Of a stretch of 64,000 bases of DNA, positions 18,175-27,995 are shown in pieces. A program made the position numbers and the translations under genes. Under the pieces are notes generated by a model. The model was not told the origin of the DNA, searched no databases, and saw only the letters and a list, made by a program, of their open reading frames with translations. Source of the DNA: Pseudomonas sp. Bout1 (GTDB lineage Bacteria > Pseudomonadota > Gammaproteobacteria > Pseudomonadales > Pseudomonadaceae); assembly GCF_034314165.1 (NCBI RefSeq), contig NZ_JAVIWK010000001.1, forward strand, positions 372,001-436,000, in the 5' to 3' direction. Every line of letters begins with the position of its first letter. Position 1 is the first letter of the stretch.

Positions 18175-19632
18175 ATGGCTGTAAAAGACGCTCGTGCAAG
18201 CACCACCCCGTTGATCGAAAAGCGTTCGATCGACTACATCCCGGAAGCGGAAAGACACGGCCGTCTGTTAAGTCAGTTCACCCTGTGGTTGGGTGCCAAT
18301 TTGCAGATCACCGCGATTGTCACCGGGGCCCTGGCCGTGGTGCTGGGCGGTGATGTGTTCTGGTCGTTGATCGGTTTGTTGATCGGTCAACTGCTGGGCG
18401 GCGGCGTCATGGCGCTGCATGCTGCGCAGGGGCCGCAACTGGGCTTGCCGCAGATGATTTCCAGCCGCGTGCAGTTTGGCGTGTATGGCGCGGTGATCCC
18501 GCTGGTGCTGGTGTGCCTGATGTATATCGGTTTCTCCGCCAGTGGTTCGCTGCTCGCAGGGCAAGCGGTGGCGCAGTTGCTCCACGTTGAAGACTGGGTC
18601 GGCATCGTGCTGTTTGCCGGGCTGATCATGCTGTTTACGATCTTCGGTTACCGCGTCATCCACGGCATTGGCCGGGTTGCCAGCGTGCTTGGGGTGGTTG
18701 CGTTCATCTACCTGTTCTACAAGCTGCTGGCCGGTAACGACGTCGGAGCGTTGCTGGGCAACAAGCACTTTTCCCTGAGCAGTTTCCTGCTGGCAATTTC
18801 CCTGTCGGCGTCCTGGCAGATTGCGTTTGGTCCCTATGTAGCGGACTACTCGCGTTATCTGCCGCGCAGCACCTCGGCGTCGAAAACCTTCTGGGCCGTG
18901 GGCCTGGGCTCGGTGATCGGCGCGCAGGCGTCGATGGTGTTTGGTGTGTTTGCGGCGGCCCTGGCCGGTTCGCAATTCGCTCACCACGAAGTGTCGTTTA
19001 TCGTCGGCCTGGGTGGCACCGGGATCGTCGCGGCGCTGCTGTATTTCAGCATCGCCTTCGGTAAGGTCACCGTGACCACCCTCAATGCCTACGGCAGTTT
19101 CATGTCGATCGCGACGATCATCAGTGGCTTTCGTGGCAGCCGGCACATCGGCAGTGGTACGCGGCTGCTGTACATCTTCGTGATGGTGTCGATTGCCGCC
19201 GCGCTGGCCTTGCTGGGCAAGGACTCGTTCCTCAAGGATTTCTCCGCGTTCATCCTGTTCCTGCTGGCGTTTTTCACGCCTTGGAGCGCGATCAACCTGG
19301 TGGATTTCTACTGCATCACCAAAGAGCGCTACGACATCCCGGCGTTGTCCAATCCCGACGGACGCTACGGTCGCTGGAATCTGATGGGCATCAGCATCTA
19401 CGTGTTTGGCGTGCTGATTCAGATGCCGTTCATCTCCACGCATTTCTACACCGGGCCACTGGTTGCGAGCCTGGGCGACACCGATATCTCCTGGATTATC
19501 GGGCTGGTGGTGCCGGCTGCGCTTTACTACTGGGCCGCCAAAAAGTGGCACAGCGCGATACCTGAACGACTGATCCTGCCGGTAGAGCAGGGCGCTGCAC
19601 CAACGACAAACGGGCTGGTTGCACAGGCCTGA
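18175..19632 (+). CDS. NCS1-family (cytosine/purine-type) permease, candidate urocanate transporter
   Basis: This 485-residue protein has about 12 membrane segments and is of the nucleobase-cation symport-1 (CodB-like) family. Landmarks are ANLQITAIVTGAL in TM1, GLPQMISSRVQFG, the transmembrane SLSASWQIAFGPYVADYSRY and WSAINLVDFYCITKERYDIP. It lies between hutU and the hut ABC genes. From memory, a gene in this position in P. fluorescens SBW25 was linked to urocanate uptake, but the substrate cannot be read from the sequence; cytosine, hydantoin or another imidazole are alternatives. The ATG at 18175 follows GAGGTTGAACATAA. Confidence 0.85.
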   Translation: MAVKDARASTTPLIEKRSIDYIPEAERHGRLLSQFTLWLGANLQITAIVTGALAVVLGGDVFWSLIGLLIGQLLGGGVMALHAAQGPQLGLPQMISSRVQFGVYGAVIPLVLVCLMYIGFSASGSLLAGQAVAQLLHVEDWVGIVLFAGLIMLFTIFGYRVIHGIGRVASVLGVVAFIYLFYKLLAGNDVGALLGNKHFSLSSFLLAISLSASWQIAFGPYVADYSRYLPRSTSASKTFWAVGLGSVIGAQASMVFGVFAAALAGSQFAHHEVSFIVGLGGTGIVAALLYFSIAFGKVTVTTLNAYGSFMSIATIISGFRGSRHIGSGTRLLYIFVMVSIAAALALLGKDSFLKDFSAFILFLLAFFTPWSAINLVDFYCITKERYDIPALSNPDGRYGRWNLMGISIYVFGVLIQMPFISTHFYTGPLVASLGDTDISWIIGLVVPAALYYWAAKKWHSAIPERLILPVEQGAAPTTNGLVAQA

Positions 19633-19701
19633 TGGGACGTGGACAGGGCAGGATGCCTACTGACTGCCGTAATCCATTTCAAGATTGGGAGCGTCACAAC
19701 A

Positions 19702-20667
19702 ATGAAAATGAATAAAACCCTGCTGGCCACGTTGTTCTCTACAGGTTTGCTGGCTTCTGCTGGCGCCCAGGCGGCCGGTTGGTGCGAATCCGGCAAACCG
19801 GTGAAATTTGCCGGGCTGAACTGGGAAAGCGGCATGTTGCTCACCGACATCCTGCAAACCGTGCTGGAAAAAGGCTACGACTGCAAAACCGACAGCCTGC
19901 CGGGCAACTCCATCACCATGGAGAACGCCCTGAGCAGCAACGACATCCAGGTGTTTGCCGAAGAATGGGTGGGCCGCAGCGAAGTCTGGAACAAGGCCGA
20001 GAAGGCCGGCAAAGTCGTCGGTGTCGGTGCGCCGGTCGTGGGCGCTGTCGAGGGTTGGTACGTGCCGCGCTACGTGATCGAAGGCGATGCCAAGCGCAAG
20101 CTGGAGCCCAAGGCGCCAGGCCTGAAAACCATTGCCGACCTGGCCAAGTATTCCGCGGTGTTCAAGGACCAGGAAGAGCCATCCAAGGGCCGTTTCTACA
20201 ACTGCCCGGCCGGCTGGACCTGTGAGTTGGACAACAGCGAGATGCTCAAAAGCTACGGCCTGGAAAGCACCTACACCAACTTCCGCCCAGGCACTGGCCC
20301 GGCGCTGGATGCGGCGGTGCTGTCGAGCTACAAGCGTGGCGAGCCGATCCTGTTCTACTACTGGTCGCCAACCCCGCTGATGGGCCAGGTCGATCTGGTC
20401 AAGCTCGAAGAAAAGCCCGGCGTGGATAAAAGCGTGAGCATCAAGGTCGGTCTGTCCAAGACCTTCCACGAGCAAGCACCGGAGCTGGTGGCTGTGCTGG
20501 AAAAGGTCAACCTGCCCATCGACCTGCTGAACCAGAACCTGGGCCGCATGGCCAAGGAGCGAATTGAGTCGTCAAAACTGGCGAAAATTTTCCTCAAGGA
20601 ACATCCTGAAGTCTGGCACGCATGGGTGAGCGACGACGCAGCCAAGAAAATCGACGCGGCCTTGTAG
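19702..20667 (+). CDS. hutX: hut ABC transporter periplasmic binding protein HutX
   Basis: This 321-residue protein has a signal peptide (cleavage near AQA-AGWCES) and an OpuAC/ProX-like fold of the quaternary-amine binding-protein superfamily (GLNWESGMLLTDILQTVLEK, FAEEWVGRSEVW, FYYWSPTPLMGQ). Members located in hut loci bind histidine rather than betaine. ATG 19702 is preceded by GGGAG, with a second ATG two codons on. It heads a complete importer with the next two genes. Histidine as ligand is inferred from context. Confidence 0.9.
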   Translation: MKMNKTLLATLFSTGLLASAGAQAAGWCESGKPVKFAGLNWESGMLLTDILQTVLEKGYDCKTDSLPGNSITMENALSSNDIQVFAEEWVGRSEVWNKAEKAGKVVGVGAPVVGAVEGWYVPRYVIEGDAKRKLEPKAPGLKTIADLAKYSAVFKDQEEPSKGRFYNCPAGWTCELDNSEMLKSYGLESTYTNFRPGTGPALDAAVLSSYKRGEPILFYYWSPTPLMGQVDLVKLEEKPGVDKSVSIKVGLSKTFHEQAPELVAVLEKVNLPIDLLNQNLGRMAKERIESSKLAKIFLKEHPEVWHAWVSDDAAKKIDAAL

Positions 20668-20739
20668 GTCAAGCGTGTCCGGCTACCCTGAGGGGCTAGC
20701 CGGCCACTCGGCCACAACCCACTGGATCGAGAGCACGAT

Positions 20740-21591
20740 ATGTTTCCTGAGAGTTTTACGTTTTCTATTGCCGATTGGGTCAACAGTTGGGTTGATTCGC
20801 TGGTGACCAACTACGGGGACGTGTTCCGGCACATCTCCGACACCCTGTTGTGGGCCATCGTCAACCTGGAAGGTGTGCTGCGCGCAGCGCCCTGGTGGTT
20901 GATGCTGGCGATTGTCGGCGGCATCGCCTGGCACGCCACGCGCAAGGTGGTCACCACGGCGGTGATCGTTGGCTTGCTGTTCCTGGTGGGCGCCGTTGGC
21001 CTGTGGGACAAGCTGATGCAAACCCTGGCGCTGATGATGGTGGCCACGGTGATCTCGGTGCTGATCGGCATTCCCCTGGGAATTCTGTCGGCCCGCAGCA
21101 ATCGCCTGCGGTCGGTGCTGATGCCGCTGCTGGACATCATGCAAACCATGCCCAGCTTCGTGTACCTGATCCCGGTGCTGATGCTGTTCGGGCTGGGCAA
21201 GGTGCCGGCGATTTTCGCCACGGTGATCTACGCCGCACCGCCGCTGATTCGCCTGACCGACCTGGGCATCCGCCAGGTAGACGGCGAAGTCATGGAAGCG
21301 ATCAACGCCTTCGGTGCCAACCGCTGGCAGCAACTGTTCGGCGTGCAACTGCCGCTGGCCCTGCCGAGCATCATGGCCGGGATCAACCAGACCACCATGA
21401 TGGCGCTGTCGATGGTGGTCATCGCCTCGATGATCGGCGCCCGTGGCCTGGGCGAAGACGTACTCGTTGGCATTCAGACGCTTAACGTCGGGCGTGGCCT
21501 TGAAGCCGGCCTGGCGATCGTGATTCTCGCAGTGGTCATCGACCGCATTACCCAGGCCTATGGTCGTCCACGGCATGAGGCGAGCAAATGA
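20740..21591 (+). CDS. hutW: hut ABC transporter permease HutW
   Basis: This 283-residue inner-membrane permease of the ProW/OpuAB type has an N-terminal periplasmic-facing amphipathic stretch, then about six membrane segments. The EAA loop ([20 protein letters not shown], near residue 190) contacts the ATPase. It lies 72 bp after hutX and overlaps hutV by 4 bp. Confidence 0.92.
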   Translation: MFPESFTFSIADWVNSWVDSLVTNYGDVFRHISDTLLWAIVNLEGVLRAAPWWLMLAIVGGIAWHATRKVVTTAVIVGLLFLVGAVGLWDKLMQTLALMMVATVISVLIGIPLGILSARSNRLRSVLMPLLDIMQTMPSFVYLIPVLMLFGLGKVPAIFATVIYAAPPLIRLTDLGIRQVDGEVMEAINAFGANRWQQLFGVQLPLALPSIMAGINQTTMMALSMVVIASMIGARGLGEDVLVGIQTLNVGRGLEAGLAIVILAVVIDRITQAYGRPRHEASK

Positions 21592-22412
21592 CTACCGTCA
21601 GCAAGATTGAAGTCAAAAACGTATTCAAGATCTTCGGCAACCGTTCCAAGGAAGCACTGGCGCTGATTGGCCAGGGCAAGACCAAGGACCAGGTACTGGC
21701 CGACACCGGTTGCGTGGTGGGCGTGAATGACTTGTCCCTGAGCATCGCCACCGGGGAGATCTTCGTGATCATGGGCCTGTCGGGTTCCGGAAAATCGACC
21801 CTGGTGCGCCACTTCAACCGCCTGATCGACCCCACCAGCGGCGCGATCCTGGTGGACGGCGAAGACATCCTGCAACTGGACATGGAAGCCCTGCGTCAAT
21901 TCCGTCGGCACAAGATCAGCATGGTGTTCCAGAGCTTCGGCCTGCTGCCCCACAAGAGCGTGGTGGACAACGTCGCCTACGGCCTGAAAGTGCGCGGCGA
22001 AACCAAGCAAGTGTGCGCCGAGCGCGCATTGCACTGGATCGAAACCGTGGGCCTTAAGGGCTACGAAAATAAATACCCGCACCAGCTCTCCGGCGGCATG
22101 CGCCAACGGGTGGGCCTGGCCCGCGCCCTGGCGGCCGACACCGACATCATCCTGATGGACGAAGCGTTCAGCGCCCTCGACCCGCTGATCCGCGCCGAGA
22201 TGCAGGACCAGTTGCTTGAGCTGCAAAAGACCCTGCACAAGACCATCGTCTTCATCACCCACGACCTCGACGAGGCCGTGCGCATCGGCAACCGCATTGC
22301 GATCCTCAAGGACGGCAAGCTGATTCAGGTCGGCACGCCACGCGAGATCCTGCATTCGCCGGCGGATGAGTATGTGGACCGGTTCGTTCAGCGCCGGGCG
22401 GCGGTGGTCTGA
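21588..22412 (+). CDS. hutV: hut ABC transporter ATP-binding protein HutV
   Basis: This 274-residue ATPase has Walker [10 protein letters not shown] (near residue 63), signature [15 protein letters not shown] and Walker [14 protein letters not shown]. It is of the ProV/OpuAA class but ends soon after the ABC domain, so the two regulatory CBS domains of osmotic ProV proteins are missing, consistent with nutritional rather than osmotic control. The ATG overlaps the hutW stop (ATGA). Confidence 0.93.
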   Translation: MTTVSKIEVKNVFKIFGNRSKEALALIGQGKTKDQVLADTGCVVGVNDLSLSIATGEIFVIMGLSGSGKSTLVRHFNRLIDPTSGAILVDGEDILQLDMEALRQFRRHKISMVFQSFGLLPHKSVVDNVAYGLKVRGETKQVCAERALHWIETVGLKGYENKYPHQLSGGMRQRVGLARALAADTDIILMDEAFSALDPLIRAEMQDQLLELQKTLHKTIVFITHDLDEAVRIGNRIAILKDGKLIQVGTPREILHSPADEYVDRFVQRRAAVV

Positions 22413-22441
22413 TCCAGAAGGTGTGGAGAGTCGCCTGGCCT

Positions 22442-22518
22442 TATCGCGGGCAAGCCCGGCTCCCACATTCGTACTGTGTGAACCCGATCAAATGTGGGCG
22501 CTGGCTTGCCTGCGATGA
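22442..22518. repeat. REP doublet between hutV and the hutH paralogue
   Basis: An outward-facing pair with the spacer ACATTCGTACTGTGTGAACCC and an AAATGTGGGCGC junction. The left copy is of the GCCGGGCTTGCCCGCGAT subtype and the right of the GCTGGCTTGCCTGCGATG subtype. Confidence 0.83.
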
Positions 22519-22566
22519 GGCCGGCAAAGCGGTAAGGCATTCAAAGTGTGTATGAAGAGGTCAATG

Positions 22567-24090
22567 ATGTCCCAGGCTGAAAAAATCATCATCGCCGACG
22601 CCCCGATGCGCTGGCAGGACGTGGTCGCCGTGGCCCGCCACGGCGCCGTCCTCGAACTCTCGGGCCAGGCCTGGGCGCGTATCGACAATGCCCAGGCGAT
22701 CGTCCAGCGTATCGTCACCAGCGGCGAGCGCGCCTATGGGGTCAACACCGGCCTCGGCGCGCTGTGCAACGTGTCGCTCAAGGGCGAGCAACTCAGCCGG
22801 CTGTCGCGCAACACCCTGCTCAGTCACGCCTGCGGCGTCGGCCCGGCGTTGAGCGATGAGCAGACCCGCGCGATCATCTGCTCGGCGATCATCAACTACA
22901 GCCACGGTAAATCCGGCCTGCATCCGCAGGTGGTGCACTCGCTGCTGGCGCTGCTCAACCACGGTATCACGCCGCAAGTACCGTCCCAGGGTTCGGTGGG
23001 TTACTTGACCCACATGGCCCACATCAGCATCGCCTTGCTCGGTGTTGGCAATGTGAGCTACCGGGGGCGCATCGTCGCGGCGCACCAGGCATTGGCCGAA
23101 GAAGGTTTGCAGGCGGTGGTGCTGGGGGCAAAAGATGGCCTGTGCCTGGTCAACGGCACGCCGTGCATGACCGGCCTCAGCTGCCTGGCCCTGGCCGATG
23201 CGCACCGCTTGCTGCAATGGGCCGATGTGATCGGCGCCATGAGCTTCGAAGGCCAGCGCGGGCAGATCGATGCCTTCGACGAAGAAATCATTGCCCTCAA
23301 GCCGCACCCGGGCATGCAGCAAGTGGGCATCAACCTGCGGGCGTTGCTGGACGGCAGCCAAGTGATCGCCAGCAGCAAAGGCATTCGCACCCAGGACGCC
23401 TTGAGCATCCGCTCGATTCCCCAGGTGCACGGCGCCGCCCGTGATCAACTGGAGCATGCCACCCGCCAGATTGAAACCGAACTCAATGGCACCAGCGACA
23501 ACCCGCTGGTGCTAGGTACGCCAGACAGCTACCGCGTGGTGTCCCAGGCCAACCCGCACGGGCAGTCCGTGGCCCTGGCGGCTGACATGCTGGCCATCGC
23601 CATGGCCGAGATCGGCTCCATCGCCGAGCGCCGCCTGGACCGCCTGATCAACCCGCACGTGAGTGGCCTGCCGGCGTTCCTGGTGAGCAACCCCGGGGTC
23701 AACTCCGGGATGATGATCGTGCAGTACGTCGCCGCTTCGCTGTGTGGGCAAAACCGCCAGTTGGCGCAACCGGCGGTGCTCGACAACTTTGTCACCTCGG
23801 GCCTTCAGGAAGATCACCTGAGCATGGGTACCAACGCTGCGCTGAAACTGCATTCGGTGCTGGAGAACGTCACTCAAATTCTTGCCATTGAGTACCTGCT
23901 GGCGGCCCAGGCGTTCGAGTTCCTGCAGGAGCAGCGCTTCGGTGCCGGTACCGACTCCGCCTGGCGCCTGCTGCGTGAACATGTGCCGGCCTACGACCAG
24001 GACCGCTGGCTGGCGCCGGACATCGCGGCCACTGCCGCACTGCTTAAAGCTCCCGATCTGTTGAACCGTGTCTTACCGAATTTGCACTGA
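22567..24090 (+). CDS. HutH-like aromatic amino-acid lyase homologue lacking the MIO triad
   Basis: This 507-residue paralogue of histidine ammonia-lyase (often called hutH1) has the family fold throughout. The motif that forms the electrophilic MIO cofactor, [14 protein letters not shown] in the neighbouring HutH, reads [11 protein letters not shown] here (near residue 146): exactly the three residues Ala-Ser-Gly are absent. Using HutH numbering, the catalytic Tyr280 (QDPYSLR) is replaced (QDALSIR) and Phe329 (NFHAEP) is Pro (NPHGQS). Tyr53, His83, Asn195, Gln277, Arg283 and Glu414 equivalents remain. MIO-based ammonia elimination should be impossible. Start chosen at ATG 22567, 6 bp after GAAGAGG; 22564, 22552 and GTG 22546 are also open. 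It lies directly after the ABC genes and 25 bp before hutH, so a role in transport, regulation or hetero-oligomer formation is possible. Confidence 0.9.
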   Translation: MSQAEKIIIADAPMRWQDVVAVARHGAVLELSGQAWARIDNAQAIVQRIVTSGERAYGVNTGLGALCNVSLKGEQLSRLSRNTLLSHACGVGPALSDEQTRAIICSAIINYSHGKSGLHPQVVHSLLALLNHGITPQVPSQGSVGYLTHMAHISIALLGVGNVSYRGRIVAAHQALAEEGLQAVVLGAKDGLCLVNGTPCMTGLSCLALADAHRLLQWADVIGAMSFEGQRGQIDAFDEEIIALKPHPGMQQVGINLRALLDGSQVIASSKGIRTQDALSIRSIPQVHGAARDQLEHATRQIETELNGTSDNPLVLGTPDSYRVVSQANPHGQSVALAADMLAIAMAEIGSIAERRLDRLINPHVSGLPAFLVSNPGVNSGMMIVQYVAASLCGQNRQLAQPAVLDNFVTSGLQEDHLSMGTNAALKLHSVLENVTQILAIEYLLAAQAFEFLQEQRFGAGTDSAWRLLREHVPAYDQDRWLAPDIAATAALLKAPDLLNRVLPNLH

Positions 24091-24115
24091 AACCCAATTC
24101 ACAAGGAGCATGAAT

Positions 24116-25648
24116 GTGACTGCGCTAAACCTGATTCCAGGCCAACTGAGCCTTGCCCAACTGCGGGCCATTTACCAGCAGCCGGTAACCCTCAGCCTGG
24201 ATGCCAGCGCATCTGACCAGATCGAAGCCAGTGTCGCCTGCGTGGAGCAGATTCTCGCCGAGAACCGCACCGCTTACGGTATCAACACCGGTTTTGGCCT
24301 GTTGGCCTCGACCCGCATCGCCAGTGAAGACCTGGAAAACCTCCAGCGTTCCCTGGTGCTGTCCCACGCCGCCGGCGTCGGTGAGCCCATCAGCGATGCG
24401 CTGGTGCGGCTGGTCATGGTGCTTAAGGTCAACAGCCTGAGCCGTGGTTTTTCCGGGATTCGCCGGCAGGTGATCGACGCACTGATCGCCCTGATCAACG
24501 CCGAGGTGTACCCGCACATTCCGCTGAAAGGTTCGGTGGGTGCCTCCGGCGACCTGGCGCCATTGGCGCATATGTCGCTGGTGCTGCTGGGTGAAGGCAA
24601 GGCGCGCTATAAAGGCGAATGGCTGGAAGCCACCGAAGCACTGAAAGTCGCCGGCCTGACGCCGCTGACCCTGGCGGCCAAAGAAGGTCTGGCGCTGCTC
24701 AACGGCACCCAGGTTTCCACCGCTTATGCGCTGCGCGGCCTGTTCGAAGGCGAGGATTTGTTCGCCGGTGCCCTGGCCTGTGGTGCCCTGACGGTGGAAG
24801 CCGTGCTGGGTTCGCGCTCGCCGTTCGACGCACGTATTCATGCTGCCCGTGGCCAGCGTGGCCAGATCGATTCTGCGGCGGCGTATCGCGCCCTGTTGGG
24901 TGACAGCAGCGAAGTGTCGCTGTCCCACCAGAACTGCGACAAGGTCCAGGACCCGTACTCCTTGCGCTGCCAACCGCAAGTCATGGGCGCCTGCCTGACA
25001 CAGTTGCGCCAGGCAGCCGAAGTGCTGGTAGTGGAAGCCAATGCCGTGTCGGATAACCCGTTGGTGTTTGCGGATGAAGGTGACGTGATTTCCGGCGGCA
25101 ACTTCCACGCAGAACCGGTGGCCATGGCCGCCGACAACATGGCGTTGGCCATCGCGGAAATCGGCTCCCTGAGCGAGCGTCGCATCTCGTTGATGATGGA
25201 CAAGCACATGTCGCAACTGCCGCCCTTCCTGGTAGCTAACGGCGGCGTGAACTCCGGCTTCATGATCGCCCAGGTCACCGCGGCGGCGTTGGCCAGCGAG
25301 AACAAGGCGCTGGCCCATCCCCATAGCGTCGACAGCCTGCCGACATCGGCCAACCAGGAAGACCACGTATCGATGGCGCCGGCGGCGGGCAAACGCCTGT
25401 GGGAAATGGCCGAGAACACCCGTGGTGTACTGGCGGTGGAATGGTTGGCCGCGTGCCAGGGCCTGGACCTGCGCAATGGTTTGAAAACCTCGCCTGCGCT
25501 GGAAAAGGCTCGCGGGATCCTGCGCAGCAAAGTGGCGTTTTATGAGAAGGACCGTTTCTTCGCACCCGACATCAATGCGGCCAGTGAGTTGTTGGCAACG
25601 CGCTGCCTGAATGAGCTGGTGCCGGCGAAGTTGCTCCCGAGCCTGTAA
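24116..25648 (+). CDS. hutH: histidine ammonia-lyase
   Basis: This 510-residue enzyme deaminates L-histidine to urocanate. The MIO triad Ala143-Ser144-Gly145 is intact in [15 protein letters not shown]. Other active-site segments are present: [40 protein letters not shown] and QEDHVSM. I take the GTG at 24116 as start, 7 bp after AGGAG, giving [10 protein letters not shown] and the usual 510 residues. The ATG at 24110 is only 1 bp from the ribosome site. It follows the MIO-less paralogue by 25 bp and is presumably co-transcribed with it. Confidence 0.97.
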   Translation: MTALNLIPGQLSLAQLRAIYQQPVTLSLDASASDQIEASVACVEQILAENRTAYGINTGFGLLASTRIASEDLENLQRSLVLSHAAGVGEPISDALVRLVMVLKVNSLSRGFSGIRRQVIDALIALINAEVYPHIPLKGSVGASGDLAPLAHMSLVLLGEGKARYKGEWLEATEALKVAGLTPLTLAAKEGLALLNGTQVSTAYALRGLFEGEDLFAGALACGALTVEAVLGSRSPFDARIHAARGQRGQIDSAAAYRALLGDSSEVSLSHQNCDKVQDPYSLRCQPQVMGACLTQLRQAAEVLVVEANAVSDNPLVFADEGDVISGGNFHAEPVAMAADNMALAIAEIGSLSERRISLMMDKHMSQLPPFLVANGGVNSGFMIAQVTAAALASENKALAHPHSVDSLPTSANQEDHVSMAPAAGKRLWEMAENTRGVLAVEWLAACQGLDLRNGLKTSPALEKARGILRSKVAFYEKDRFFAPDINAASELLATRCLNELVPAKLLPSL

Positions 25649-25665
25649 TAGCGACACCGATCCAG

Positions 25666-25693
25666 TGCGGGAGCAGGCAAGCCAGCTCCCGCA
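25666..25693. repeat. REP-remnant hairpin between hutH and hutI
   Basis: TGCGGGAGC and GCTCCCGCA form a perfect 9-bp stem around AGGCAAGCCA. It looks like two REP ends fused after loss of the centre of a doublet. It could stabilise or attenuate the operon transcript. Confidence 0.7.
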
Positions 25694-25729
25694 AGGTTTT
25701 GTCTCATCGATAACCTAACGGAGGCGTTG

Positions 25730-26935
25730 ATGAAAACGCTTTGGCAACACTGCCACGTTGCAACCATGGCCCAAGGCAAATACTCGATCATCGAGGATGC
25801 CGCCATCGTTACCTCGGGCACGCTCATCGAGTGGATCGGCCCCCATGCCGAACTGCCGAGCGCAACCTACGCAACCACCCGTGATCTGCAAGGTGCGTGG
25901 GTCACGCCGGGACTGATCGACTGCCACACCCACACCGTATTCGGTGGCAATCGCAGTGGTGAGTTCGAGCAGCGGCTGCAAGGCGTGAGCTACGCCGAGA
26001 TCGCAGCGGCCGGTGGCGGTATTGCCAGCACCGTGCGCGCCACACGCGCGGGGACCGAAGATGAGTTGTTTGAAAGTAGCCGAAAGCGCCTGCGCAGTTT
26101 GCTGCGCGACGGTGTGACCACGGTCGAGATCAAATCCGGGTACGGCCTGGACCTGGCCAGCGAGCGCAAGATCCTGCGGGTGATCCGGCGCCTCGGCGCC
26201 GAACTGCCGGTGAGCGTGCGCAGCACTTGCCTGGCGGCGCACGCGTTGCCGCCGGAGTACGTGGACCGAGCCGACGCGTATATCGACCATATCTGCACCG
26301 AGATGCTGCCGGCACTGGCGGCGGAAGGCCTGGTAGATGCGGTCGACGCGTTCTGTGAATACCTGGCGTTCTCGCCGGAGCAGGTGGAGCGGGTGTTCAT
26401 CGCCGCCCAAAAACTTGGCTTGCCGGTAAAACTGCACGCCGAACAGTTGTCGTCCCTGCACGGCTCCAGCCTGGCGGCGCGGTACCAGGCGCTGTCGGCG
26501 GACCATCTGGAATTCATGACCGAAGAAGACGCTATCGCCATGGCTGCTTCCGGCACCGTCGCGGTGCTGTTGCCGGGTGCGTTCTACTTCCTGCGGGAAA
26601 CCCAGCTGCCGCCGATGGACGCCCTGCGCAAGCACGGCGTGAAGATCGCCATCGCCAGCGACCTCAACCCCGGCACCTCGCCGGCGTTGTCGGTGCGCCT
26701 GATGCTGAACATGGCCTGCACCCTGTTCCGCATGACCCCGGAAGAAGCCCTGGCCGGCGCCACCCAGCACGCGGCTACCGCCCTGGGCCTGGGCGACAGC
26801 CATGGTTCGCTGGAAGTGGGCAAGGTTGCAGACTTTGTCGCCTGGCAGATTGATCGCCCTGCCGACCTGGCCTACTGGCTGGGCGGCGAGCTGGATAAAC
26901 GCGTCGTGCGCCACGGCGTGGACGTCACTGTTTAA
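25730..26935 (+). CDS. hutI: imidazolonepropionase
   Basis: This 401-residue metal-dependent amidohydrolase hydrolyses 4-imidazolone-5-propionate to formiminoglutamate. Metal ligands are visible in [10 protein letters not shown] (about residue 64), [22 protein letters not shown] and [12 protein letters not shown] 25730 lies 5 bp after GGAGG; an in-frame TTG one codon earlier is less likely. The stop is 11 bp before hutG. Confidence 0.96.
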   Translation: MKTLWQHCHVATMAQGKYSIIEDAAIVTSGTLIEWIGPHAELPSATYATTRDLQGAWVTPGLIDCHTHTVFGGNRSGEFEQRLQGVSYAEIAAAGGGIASTVRATRAGTEDELFESSRKRLRSLLRDGVTTVEIKSGYGLDLASERKILRVIRRLGAELPVSVRSTCLAAHALPPEYVDRADAYIDHICTEMLPALAAEGLVDAVDAFCEYLAFSPEQVERVFIAAQKLGLPVKLHAEQLSSLHGSSLAARYQALSADHLEFMTEEDAIAMAASGTVAVLLPGAFYFLRETQLPPMDALRKHGVKIAIASDLNPGTSPALSVRLMLNMACTLFRMTPEEALAGATQHAATALGLGDSHGSLEVGKVADFVAWQIDRPADLAYWLGGELDKRVVRHGVDVTV

Positions 26936-26946
26936 GGAGTCCCGTC

Positions 26947-27747
26947 GTGGATAAGGTTCTGAGCTTCAAACAAGGCCGCGTACCGCTGCTGATCAGCATG
27001 CCTCACGCGGGCCTGCGCCTGACGCTGGCGGTGCAAGCCGGGTTGATCCCCGAGGCGCAAAGCCTGCCGGACACTGACTGGCACATCCCCACGTTGTATG
27101 ACTTTGCCGAAGAACTGGGCGCCAGCACCCTGGCGGCTGAGTATTCGCGGTTTGTCATCGACCTGAACCGGCCTTCAGACGACAAGCCGCTGTACGTCGG
27201 CGCCACCACCGGCCTGTACCCGGCAACGCTGTTCGACGGGGTGCCGCTGTTCCGTGAAGGCCTGGAACCGTCCAAGGCCGAGCGTGCCACGTACCTGGAG
27301 CAGGTGTGGACGCCGTATCACCGCACCCTGCAAAACGAGCTGGCCCGGCTCAAGGCCGAGTTCGGCTATGCGTTGCTGTTTGACGCGCACTCGATCCGTT
27401 CGGTGATCCCGCACCTGTTCGAAGGCAAGCTGCCGGACTTCAACCTCGGCACCTTCAATGGCGCCGCCTGCGACCCGCAACTGGCCAGCCAACTGGAAGC
27501 CATCTGTGCCGGGCACCCGCAGTACAGCCATGTGCTCAACGGGCGCTTCAAGGGCGGGCATATCACCCGCCACTACGGCAACCCGGCCGAGAACATCCAC
27601 GCGGTGCAGCTGGAGTTGGGGCAGTGCACGTACATGGAAGAGTTTGAGCCGTTCCGCTATCGCGCCGACCTCGCTGAGCCGACTCGGGTGGTGTTGAAAG
27701 AGTTGCTGGAAGGGTTCCTGGCCTGGGGGCAGAAGCACTATCGGTGA
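26947..27747 (+). CDS. hutG: N-formylglutamate deformylase
   Basis: This 266-residue enzyme of the N-formylglutamate amidohydrolase family hydrolyses N-formyl-L-glutamate to glutamate and formate, the last step of the branch begun by HutF. Motifs: LISMPHAG near residue 16, DTDWHIPTLYDFAEELGA, FDAHSIRSVIPHLFEG and the C-terminal QLELGQCTYM. It is not the arginase-like formiminoglutamase that also bears the name HutG, in agreement with the presence of hutF. GTG start 26947 is 6 bp after AAGGAGT. Last gene of the hut unit. Confidence 0.95.
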   Translation: MDKVLSFKQGRVPLLISMPHAGLRLTLAVQAGLIPEAQSLPDTDWHIPTLYDFAEELGASTLAAEYSRFVIDLNRPSDDKPLYVGATTGLYPATLFDGVPLFREGLEPSKAERATYLEQVWTPYHRTLQNELARLKAEFGYALLFDAHSIRSVIPHLFEGKLPDFNLGTFNGAACDPQLASQLEAICAGHPQYSHVLNGRFKGGHITRHYGNPAENIHAVQLELGQCTYMEEFEPFRYRADLAEPTRVVLKELLEGFLAWGQKHYR

Positions 27748-27762
27748 TGGTTGCGCAGCTGA

Positions 27763-27845
27763 GATAGCCATCGCGGGCAAGCCCGGCTCCCACCTTTTGA
27801 ATTGCAAACACATTCAAATGTGGGAGCTGGCTTGCCTGCGAAGAG
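27763..27845. repeat. REP doublet after hutG
   Basis: An outward-facing pair (inverse of GGGAGCCGGGCTTGCCCGCG at left, GTGGGAGCTGGCTTGCCTGC at right) around ACCTTTTGAATTGC...CATTCAAAT. It marks the end of the hut transcription unit. The remaining 150 bp before the next gene show no clear signal. Confidence 0.84.
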
Positions 27846-27995
27846 GCTCTCAACAGCAACACACCTCCCAAGTCGTCTGTGTGCAAATCCCTGTCGCCAC
27901 AGGTCGCTTTTATCGAGGTCTCGCTGGGTAAGGTGTGGGGCACGGCGCGTCAGACGCCATCCCCACAATAAAAACTGCCGAGTGAGACCGCATCG

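Noticed and set aside
16230..18206. 658-codon open frame antisense to hutU
   Set aside because: Composition is that of a shadow frame, rich in His, Val and Gly. It runs through a REP doublet and the hutU promoter.
22546..24090. MIO-less HutH paralogue considered a pseudogene or sequencing error
   Set aside because: The frame is intact over more than 500 codons. The loss is exactly three codons, and other active-site changes accompany it, which is not the pattern of random decay or a base-call error.
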